Shown piece after piece: positions 1 through 5,066 of a DNA stretch of 5,066 nucleotides (position 1 is the stretch's first letter; each line of letters begins with the position of its first letter). The translations under genes and the position numbers were made by a program. The notes beneath the pieces were generated by a model. It was given only the letters and a program-made list of their open reading frames with translations, searched no databases and was not told the DNA's origin. Source of the stretch: an uncultured Saprospiraceae bacterium (GTDB lineage: Bacteria; Bacteroidota; Bacteroidia; Chitinophagales; Saprospiraceae); contig CALBVQ010000180.1 in the NCBI GenBank assembly GCA_937969485.1, positions 1 through 5,066 of the forward strand, given 5' to 3'.

Positions 1-1170
1 CAACTACTTAGTATCAACACTAAACTCAGAACCTCGGATTCCAGTCACAAGGCCCAGGTCATTTCCATTCAATCTGCACTTCAGCAGAATCAATTGCTTT
101 TTACCGAGCAAATGAAGCTATTTGGAAATCACCAAAATCAATGGTTTCAATCCTTTCAAACTCAACTAACTGAGGGAAGTACTTTCACACTCAATCAATT
201 ACAAAAGATGGAAGCAAAAGTGGATACTTCGGTCAAAAACCTCCAAAAAGACAACCACGAACAACTCGAAAAAATGCGTGTTACTGTTGACGAAAAGCTG
301 CACAAAACACTTGAAGAACGTCTAGGCAAATCATTTATGAGCGTAAGTAAACACCTAGAAGCTGTTCAAAAAGGGCTAGGTGAAATGCAAAACTTAGCAA
401 CAGGAGTGGGCGACCTGAAAAAGGTATTGAGCAACGTCAAAACACGTGGTGTGATGGGAGAAATGATGCTGGGAAATCTACTAGAACAGCTTCTTTCACG
501 CGACCAGTACGATCTCAATGTAAAGACCATCCCCCACTCTAGTGCTCATGTGGAATTCGCTGTTAAATTCCCTGGCAATTCAGCTGGTGAAATATGGCTT
601 CCCATTGACAGCAAATTCCCACTTGACATTTATGAACACCTGCAGAAAGCATACGATGATGGGACTCCCGAAGAAATTGACATTGCACAAGCCAAACTCG
701 TAAAAACAGTGTATGTAATGGCAAAGGACATCAGGGAGAAATACATTAGCCCTCCTCATACGACTGAATTTGGCATCCTTTTCTTGCCAATTGAAGGTCT
801 TTACGCTGAGCTTGCAAGAACACCAGGACTACTGGTAGACATGCAGACTAAGCACAAAATCATGTTGTGCGGACCATCGAATCTAGCTGCCTTTTTGAAC
901 TCCTTGCAGCTTGGTTTCAGAACCCTCGCCATTGAGAAAAGAAGCAGTGAAGTATGGAATGTATTATCTACAGTAAAAACCGAATTCGCAAAATTTGGAG
1001 ACTCTTTACAAAAAGTACAAACCAAGCTACAGCAGGCGAGCAATTCGATTGACCACGTAGGAGTCCGCACAAGAGCTATTCAGCGTAATCTTAAAGAGGT
1101 TGAATCTGTACCTATTTCCGAAACCAATTCTACTAATCAACTGCTAATTTCTGAAAATCTACTAGATTAG
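1..1170 (+). CDS. rmuC: RmuC-family DNA recombination-limiting protein (5' partial)
   Basis: The reading frame is open from the first base, so the true start lies off the left edge. 389 codons and a TAG stop are visible. RmuC proteins are cytoplasmic or membrane-tethered predicted nucleases with a PD-(D/E)xK-like core; E. coli RmuC limits rearrangements at short inverted repeats. The first ~145 visible residues are Gln/Lys/Glu-rich and likely coiled coil. The family signature follows: a GVGDLKKVLSNVKTRG stretch leading into GVMGE (about nt 406-462), then PIDSKFP (nt 601-621) with the probable metal-site Asp and Lys, then AKDIREKYISPPHTTEFG (about nt 721-774) and FLPIEGLYAEL. The C-terminal ~45 residues (after SIDHVGVRTRAIQRNL) are a low-complexity tail rich in Ser, Asn and Glu. 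The usual N-terminal membrane anchor cannot be assessed. The stop overlaps that of the convergent dgt gene by 4 bp. The family call is firm; nuclease activity is inferred from the fold. Confidence 0.93.
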   Translation, partial: QLLSINTKLRTSDSSHKAQVISIQSALQQNQLLFTEQMKLFGNHQNQWFQSFQTQLTEGSTFTLNQLQKMEAKVDTSVKNLQKDNHEQLEKMRVTVDEKLHKTLEERLGKSFMSVSKHLEAVQKGLGEMQNLATGVGDLKKVLSNVKTRGVMGEMMLGNLLEQLLSRDQYDLNVKTIPHSSAHVEFAVKFPGNSAGEIWLPIDSKFPLDIYEHLQKAYDDGTPEEIDIAQAKLVKTVYVMAKDIREKYISPPHTTEFGILFLPIEGLYAELARTPGLLVDMQTKHKIMLCGPSNLAAFLNSLQLGFRTLAIEKRSSEVWNVLSTVKTEFAKFGDSLQKVQTKLQQASNSIDHVGVRTRAIQRNLKEVESVPISETNSTNQLLISENLLD

Positions 1171-2519
1171 AAACTCATCCCCATGTCGATACCTTTGATT
1201 TTTCGATACAGATCGGTCGCAAAGTTATCCGTCATACCACTTATAAAATCAATAATCCCCATGACTTTTTCATAGTCTGAAGTCTCATACACAAACTGTG
1301 CCGGTAAGAGCCTCAACGCCATTTTATCCGCCTTGGATTTATCGTCTTTTAAAGCAGGTGCAATAAAGTGATCCAATAACACGTACATAATGTTATAACC
1401 AGCATTTTCAATGTGAACTACCGATCTATTGTTGTAAATTTTGGAAACCGAAAGCGACAAAAGATCCTGTAGTGAAGCTGATTCTTCCATAATTTGATCA
1501 TAAAACCCTTTAGTGATCGAGTAATCGAGGACCTTGTCAAACTGTGAGACATAGCGCTGTGTCGCCTCTTGAATCAAAATGCCGATAACCTTAGCACGTA
1601 AATAACTGATTCTCTCATTTGCATTAGCGATTTTAGTCAGAGTGTTCTCCGTACTCACATGATCGATTCCAAGATCTTTGATTACGCCCAAAAGTATAAA
1701 CTCAACCTTTTCTGTCGCAATCAAACCAAGTCTGTGTGCATCTTCTAAATCGATAATATTATAGCATATATCATCAGCCGCTTCGGTGATCCATACAAAT
1801 GGATGACGCTTATAAACAAGTGGCTCTTGAGATTCTGTAGTCATCATGGTACTCTCTGCAATTACTTTAAAGTTTTCCTTTTCAGACTGAAAAAAACCAA
1901 ATTTCTTCCGATGAATATCCTTACTTTTGGCTACCGCTTCGCAGGGATACTTGGCTATTGCACTCAATGTACTCATTGTCAATCCTAATCCAGATGAAAG
2001 TTTGCCCTGCTGTCTTTGGGTTAAAATCCGAATCGCATTAGCATTCCCTTCGAAATTCACTAAATCTGCCCATTCTTTATCTGAGAAGTGACCTTTCAAG
2101 TTTTTCTCATTCCGAATAAAATAGCTCGCAATAGCGTCCTCTCCTGAATGTCCAAAAGCCGGATTTCCAATATCATGACATAAACAAGCTGAAGATATTA
2201 CACTCTGTAAACTATGAATATAAAAGTCTTTCGATTTATCAGACAGGCTGCTAGAAAACGATTCCGCAATATAATGCCCTATTTCATAACCTAAGGTTCT
2301 TCCCACAGACGCGACCTCCAAAGAATGAGTCAGGCGATTGTGAACAAACACACTGCCTGGAAGTGGAAAAACTTGAGTCTTATTTTGCAACCTACGGAAG
2401 GCACTCGAAAATATAATTCGATCATAATCCCTTTGATAATCCGTCCTAGTCTCTGCACTCAACGTATTCGTCTCCGCAAAATGCCGTAGTGGGCTATATA
2501 ACTTATTAAGTACTTGCAT
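1167..2519 (-). CDS. dgt: dGTP triphosphohydrolase (HD-domain dGTPase)
   Basis: This cytosolic enzyme hydrolyses dGTP, or dNTPs more broadly in some relatives, to the deoxynucleoside and triphosphate, controlling the dNTP pool. From the ATG at 2519 the protein has 450 residues, slightly shorter than E. coli Dgt (505). The N-terminal RDYDRIIFSSAFRRLQNKTQVFPL block (residues 30-53) is diagnostic of the family. HD-superfamily metal ligands are visible: His65 in NRLTHSLEV, His115-Asp116 in CLCHDIGNPAFGHSGE, and Asp249 or Asp250 in EAADDICY. His124 and Glu127 match the E. coli catalytic pair His126/Glu129. The conserved C-terminal GMTD motif is at 428-431. No lesion is seen. A longer frame with TTG at 2543 exists, but I prefer ATG 2519: it has AGGGA (2528-2532) eight bases upstream, and the TTG lies inside a candidate -7 promoter box. 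Substrate preference (dGTP only or mixed dNTPs) cannot be told from sequence alone. Confidence 0.93.
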   Translation of the reverse strand: MQVLNKLYSPLRHFAETNTLSAETRTDYQRDYDRIIFSSAFRRLQNKTQVFPLPGSVFVHNRLTHSLEVASVGRTLGYEIGHYIAESFSSSLSDKSKDFYIHSLQSVISSACLCHDIGNPAFGHSGEDAIASYFIRNEKNLKGHFSDKEWADLVNFEGNANAIRILTQRQQGKLSSGLGLTMSTLSAIAKYPCEAVAKSKDIHRKKFGFFQSEKENFKVIAESTMMTTESQEPLVYKRHPFVWITEAADDICYNIIDLEDAHRLGLIATEKVEFILLGVIKDLGIDHVSTENTLTKIANANERISYLRAKVIGILIQEATQRYVSQFDKVLDYSITKGFYDQIMEESASLQDLLSLSVSKIYNNRSVVHIENAGYNIMYVLLDHFIAPALKDDKSKADKMALRLLPAQFVYETSDYEKVMGIIDFISGMTDNFATDLYRKIKGIDMGMSF

Positions 2520-2527
2520 ATTTCGTT

Positions 2528-2532
2528 TCCCT
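2528..2532 (-). promoter_or_regulatory. Shine-Dalgarno-like site of dgt
   Basis: Read on the - strand, AGGGA sits eight bases before the ATG at 2519. Bacteroidota genes often lack such a site, so its presence helps decide the start. The alternative TTG at 2543 has only an A/T-rich leader with nothing comparable. Confidence 0.5.
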
Positions 2533-2540
2533 GTAAGCGA

Positions 2541-2548
2541 CAAAACTA
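2541..2548 (-). promoter_or_regulatory. Candidate Bacteroidota -7 box for dgt
   Basis: The - strand reads TAGTTTTG, an exact match to the Bacteroidota housekeeping-sigma -7 consensus TAnnTTTG. Transcription would be expected to start around 2534, giving a leader of about 15 bases that begins just before the AGGGA site and ends at the ATG at 2519. I find no clear TTTG or TTG -33 box at the usual distance upstream, so this rests on the -7 match and its fit to the start codon. Confidence 0.45.
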
Positions 2549-2641
2549 CTTATTTTATTGAATTTTAGACTGATTATATCCCTTTCCACAACCATTTCAC
2601 TTCTGTTTCCATATTTTTAACCTAGAAAACAGAGTGTTTAC

Positions 2642-2651
2642 AACTGCAGTT
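2642..2651. repeat. Perfect 10-bp palindrome in the divergent intergenic region
   Basis: AACTGCAGTT equals its own reverse complement; the flanking pair (C/C) breaks the symmetry and the next one (A/T) restores it. It ends two bases before the candidate -7 box at 2654-2661, inside what would be the promoter spacer. That is a plausible place for a dimeric repressor or activator, but no regulator is identified, and a 10-bp palindrome can arise by chance. Confidence 0.35.
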
Positions 2652-2653
2652 CT

Positions 2654-2661
2654 TACATTTG
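2654..2661 (+). promoter_or_regulatory. Candidate -7 box directly before the HhH/barrel gene
   Basis: TACATTTG matches the Bacteroidota -7 consensus TAnnTTTG exactly. Only four bases separate it from the ATG at 2666, so a start site at the usual distance (about seven bases past the box) would fall on or next to the start codon and yield a leaderless or nearly leaderless mRNA. No good -33 TTTG is seen at the expected spacing; TTTA at 2637-2640 is too close. The match could be fortuitous, with the real promoter further upstream. Confidence 0.35.
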
Positions 2662-2665
2662 GAAC

Positions 2666-4771
2666 ATGAATAAGTGTGTTTTCTCAGCTTTACTGTGCTT
2701 CGTATGCTTTTTGGGCTTAAAGCCCAAAGTTCTTGCACAATCTAGCATTAATCAAGGGATCGCAGATCTTATTGCTGCATTCATTGAAAATAGTGGAGAA
2801 GAAGGAGAATTCGATTTCAATACGCTTTATGAAGAATATGAACTCTTGGCAGATAATCCAATAAATCTAAATACTGCCACAAGGACGGATTTACAGGAGC
2901 TTTTCTTCTTGAGTGATATACAGATTTCTAATCTGTTAGAACACCGAAATGTCCTCGGCAAGCTCAATCGGATTCACGAGTTGCAAACCATTTCAGGTTT
3001 CGACCTACTTACAATACAACTTCTAAGAGACATTTCAACAGTAGTTTTGCCGCCCCCTGTTACCAAGAAATCTTTCCGTTCGGATTTTGGCAACGCTGAC
3101 CACAGAGTCTACTTGAAATGGAAGAGGCAACTGCAAACACAAGATGGATTCAAAAGTAAAGAAGGTAATCCTCCACGTTTCCTAGGAGATCAAAATCACC
3201 TTTATCTAAGGTACCAAATGACGGTAGGCACAAAATTTAAGTTGGGATTCATCGCTGAGAAAGATCAAGGTGAGCCTTACTTTTATCCTGGCAAGACCTA
3301 TGGCGCTGACTACTATTCTTTTCACTTGTATGCAAAGGATCTCACGAAAAGAATAAAATACCTTAGTATAGGTGATTACGCAATAAATTTAGGTCAAGGG
3401 CTAATCATGAATAATGGTTTTGGTTCAGGAAAAAGCTCACTAACGACTGGCATCAGAAAGGGTGGCTACACGGTGCGGGCATATAGTTCTGTAGCGGAAT
3501 TCAATTTCTTAAGAGGAGGAGCGCTAACCTATCGACTTACTGACAAACTCGAGTGGACTAATTTCATCTCTTACAAAAATCGAACAGTCGGCCTTGTGGA
3601 AGATCTAGAAGATGTCCCTCTTGATGCTAACTTTGTCACTTCTCTACCCCTAGGTGGACTGAATAGGACCGAAAGTGAGCTGTCCCGAAAAAACATCCTT
3701 CAGCAGTTTACAGCAGGATCAGCTTTAAAATATCGTTTGAAGAGAGGGCACATAGGAATTCAAGGCCTATATGATCAATTTAGCAGACCTCTTATTGAAA
3801 GCAATCAGCTCTATCAACTGTACAATCCAGTTGGTACTGGTTTTGTAAATGCCTCACTTGACTATGGATATAACATTAGAAATATCAATATTTTTGGGGA
3901 GGTAGCCATGGATAAAAATCTAGAAGTAGCACAAATACATGGCATTCTTGTGGGTTTAGACCCAAAGTTTGATGTGGTTTTCTCTTATAGAGATTACAGC
4001 CCACGATACCGTAGTTTTGCAGCTAACGCTTTTGGCGAAAGCCCTGTAGGTAACAATGAAAGAGGATTTTATGGAGGGATAGAATTCAGACCGTCCAAGA
4101 TGTGGCTCATCAATGCATATGGTGATATCTGGAGGAACCCCTGGGTCCGTTTTAGAGTAGATGCGCCAGGAACTGGAAGCGAGTATTTCTTGCGGATCAA
4201 GTATTTCAAAAAGAGAGATTGGGAAATATATGGTCAGTATTTCTACGAAAACAAGCTTCGAAATCAAGCTTCTGGAAGTGATCAAGCAGTTGAAAATATT
4301 CGTCAACGTTTACGTTTTCATCATTCGAAAGTAATTTCCAAGGGTTTAACATTGAGAAACAGAGTGGAATTCAGCTGGTATGATATTTTTCAAACCCATT
4401 CGTTTGCTGGTTTTGTTGTGTATCAAGACATTCTATATAAGCCTGTAGGCGAAAATTACAGCTTCAACTTGAGGTATGCATACTTTGACATAAACGACTT
4501 TGATGCACGGATTTATGCCTATGAGAATGATATTTTGAATGAATATTATATTCCCGCCTATAATGGAAGAGGGAATCGATTCTATATCAACGCCAGATTG
4601 AGGGCTACTCGTAACATCATGGTGGAAGCTCGTTATGAAATGACCCGATTAACACAGGGTTTTAATGATGAAAATGGAGATTTGATCAATACTGGATTTG
4701 GTAGCGGGGTTACAAGCATCGACGGGAGAATAAGATCACAAGTAAAAGCGCAGGTAAAGTTGTCCTTTTAG
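2666..4771 (+). CDS. Exported helix-hairpin-helix protein with outer-membrane beta-barrel-like region
   Basis: This 701-residue protein has a signal peptide (residues 1-24, hydrophobic core about 5-18, likely cleavage VLA|Q). Residues 66-122 resemble a ComEA-like tandem HhH region: it opens with NPINLNTATRTDLQEL, similar to the ComEA INLNTA start, and contains ELQTISGFD. A Pro-rich linker (129-132) follows. From about 145 to the end there are alternating aromatic/polar segments typical of outer-membrane beta-strands, and the chain ends VKAQVKLSF, a C-terminal Phe as in BAM-inserted barrels. Similar HhH plus large C-terminal proteins occur in Bacteroidota, usually as uncharacterised helix-hairpin-helix domain proteins. 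The HhH part would face the periplasm. A role in DNA binding or uptake is possible, but the first hairpin (FFLSD) lacks the glycines of a classical GxG phosphate-binding loop, so protein contact is equally likely. The ATG is fixed by the signal peptide. The gene is divergent from dgt. Confidence 0.85.
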   Translation: MNKCVFSALLCFVCFLGLKPKVLAQSSINQGIADLIAAFIENSGEEGEFDFNTLYEEYELLADNPINLNTATRTDLQELFFLSDIQISNLLEHRNVLGKLNRIHELQTISGFDLLTIQLLRDISTVVLPPPVTKKSFRSDFGNADHRVYLKWKRQLQTQDGFKSKEGNPPRFLGDQNHLYLRYQMTVGTKFKLGFIAEKDQGEPYFYPGKTYGADYYSFHLYAKDLTKRIKYLSIGDYAINLGQGLIMNNGFGSGKSSLTTGIRKGGYTVRAYSSVAEFNFLRGGALTYRLTDKLEWTNFISYKNRTVGLVEDLEDVPLDANFVTSLPLGGLNRTESELSRKNILQQFTAGSALKYRLKRGHIGIQGLYDQFSRPLIESNQLYQLYNPVGTGFVNASLDYGYNIRNINIFGEVAMDKNLEVAQIHGILVGLDPKFDVVFSYRDYSPRYRSFAANAFGESPVGNNERGFYGGIEFRPSKMWLINAYGDIWRNPWVRFRVDAPGTGSEYFLRIKYFKKRDWEIYGQYFYENKLRNQASGSDQAVENIRQRLRFHHSKVISKGLTLRNRVEFSWYDIFQTHSFAGFVVYQDILYKPVGENYSFNLRYAYFDINDFDARIYAYENDILNEYYIPAYNGRGNRFYINARLRATRNIMVEARYEMTRLTQGFNDENGDLINTGFGSGVTSIDGRIRSQVKAQVKLSF
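2710..2728. repeat. 19-nt inverted repeat within signal-peptide codons
   Basis: TTTGGGCTTAAAGCCCAAA has perfect 9-bp arms around a single central A. It covers codons 15-21 (FLGLKPK) of the HhH/barrel gene. As RNA it can form an 8-bp stem with a UAA loop, extendable by one G-U pair at the base. It is not followed by a run of T on either strand, so it is not a standard intrinsic terminator. It could act as an early mRNA hairpin affecting translation, as a DNA-binding site, or simply result from codon choice. Confidence 0.5.
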
Positions 4772-4812
4772 GCTAATCTAAAGATAATTTTAGAAGTTTG
4801 TAAACATAGACT

Positions 4813-4820
4813 TAATATTG
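4813..4820 (+). promoter_or_regulatory. Weak candidate -7 box upstream of the small secreted protein
   Basis: TAATATTG matches TAnnTTTG at all but one position. A TTTG lies at 4797-4800, only 12 bases upstream, shorter than the usual spacing of about 19. A start near 4827 would leave a leader of about 55 bases that includes a nine-A run (4844-4852). The rest of 4772-4881 is AT-rich and shows no convincing terminator. Confidence 0.2.
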
Positions 4821-4881
4821 AAGAATTAACAAAATACCAACTTAAAAAAAAACACCCTAATTCACTATATAACAACATATT

Positions 4882-5066
4882 ATGAAAAATGTATTTCTAC
4901 TTCTTGTCACTACATTCCTGACTGTTCTAACTCTTAATGCTCAAGAATTGAATTGTTCTGACTTCTTGAACGGGCAATATATTATACCTAGAGATTATCC
5001 TGCCCCTGAATGGACAATCATACGACTAGATAGCTTACAGAAAGAGGTTGCAACAGGTAAAACAGA
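4882..5066 (+). CDS. Small secreted protein of unknown function (3' partial)
   Basis: 61 complete codons are visible before the right edge. The start MKNVFLLLVTTFLTVLTLNA is a clear signal peptide with likely cleavage LNA|QE, the Ala-Gln style common in Bacteroidota. The only visible mature Cys (Cys25, in ELNCSDF) lies beyond the cleavage site and does not form a lipobox, so this is probably a soluble periplasmic or secreted protein rather than a lipoprotein. The mature start, CSDFLNGQYIIP followed by WTIIRLDSLQKE, recalls from memory a group of short Bacteroidota exported proteins with a Cys-x-x-Phe-x-x-Gly start and an R-x-D-S-x-Q segment, some misnamed in databases. That resemblance is tentative. 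The start has no Shine-Dalgarno site and an A/T-rich leader, normal for the phylum. The gene lies 110 bp after the HhH/barrel gene on the same strand; co-transcription is possible but not shown. Confidence 0.75.
   Translation, partial: MKNVFLLLVTTFLTVLTLNAQELNCSDFLNGQYIIPRDYPAPEWTIIRLDSLQKEVATGKT

Noticed and set aside
801..1070. 89-codon open frame on the - strand inside rmuC
   Set aside because: It lies wholly antisense to conserved RmuC sequence, and its translation shows no recognisable domain. It is a shadow frame.
1803..1988. 61-codon open frame on the + strand inside dgt
   Set aside because: It is antisense to a continuous dGTPase frame, with no promoter or ribosome site and no family resemblance.
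1167..2519. dGTPase as an anti-phage defence gene
   Set aside because: Some dGTPases deplete dNTPs against phage, but nothing around this one (no mobile element, no defence neighbours, ordinary composition) suggests more than a housekeeping role.
2573..2578. TATAAT on the - strand upstream of dgt, resembling an E. coli -10 box
   Set aside because: No -35 partner is found at proper spacing, and Bacteroidota primary sigma factors use a different consensus. The TAGTTTTG at 2541-2548 is the better candidate.
4252..4272. Direct repeat CAAGCTTC spaced 13 bases apart
   Set aside because: There are only two copies of eight bases within coding sequence, and the shift is not a multiple of three, so it encodes no protein repeat. 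Probably chance.
3956..4306. 116-codon open frame on the - strand inside the barrel gene
   Set aside because: It is antisense to the barrel strands, and its composition reflects the reverse of the coding strand. No support for a gene.
4777..4794. Possible terminator TCTAAA-GATAAT-TTTAGA after the barrel gene
   Set aside because: The stem is only six base pairs, five of them A-T, and no T run follows. Too weak to call an intrinsic terminator.

Overview
The window looks like an ordinary chromosomal segment of a Bacteroidota bacterium, most likely a marine or soil Cytophagales-type lineage. The evidence is AT-rich DNA, exported proteins whose signal peptides end in Ala-Gln, an outer-membrane barrel ending in Phe, TAnnTTTG-type promoter boxes, and mostly weak or absent Shine-Dalgarno sites. 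The class assignment is inference; I cannot compute a taxonomy.

Layout, left to right: (1) The 3' part of an rmuC gene runs on the + strand, cut off by the left edge of the window. (2) A dGTP triphosphohydrolase gene (dgt) lies on the - strand and meets rmuC tail to tail, the two stop codons overlapping in a shared 4-bp TTAG (1167-1170). (3) A divergent intergenic region (2520-2665) carries a TAnnTTTG-like box facing each way and a perfect 10-bp palindrome. (4) A 701-residue exported protein on the + strand combines an N-terminal helix-hairpin-helix (HhH) region with a long outer-membrane beta-barrel-like region. (5) After 110 bp without a gene, the start of a small secreted protein runs off the right edge.

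rmuC and dgt both concern DNA integrity: RmuC limits recombination at inverted repeats, and dGTPase adjusts the dNTP pool. They face each other, so they are not an operon. The two exported proteins on the right point the same way but are separated by enough space for independent promoters.

I see no mobile element, CRISPR array, tRNA, rRNA or toxin-antitoxin pair, and no convincing new multi-gene system. The most interesting items are the HhH/barrel protein, a strong 19-nt inverted repeat inside its signal-peptide codons, a promoter box so close to its ATG that the mRNA could be leaderless, and the zero-spacing convergent gene end.
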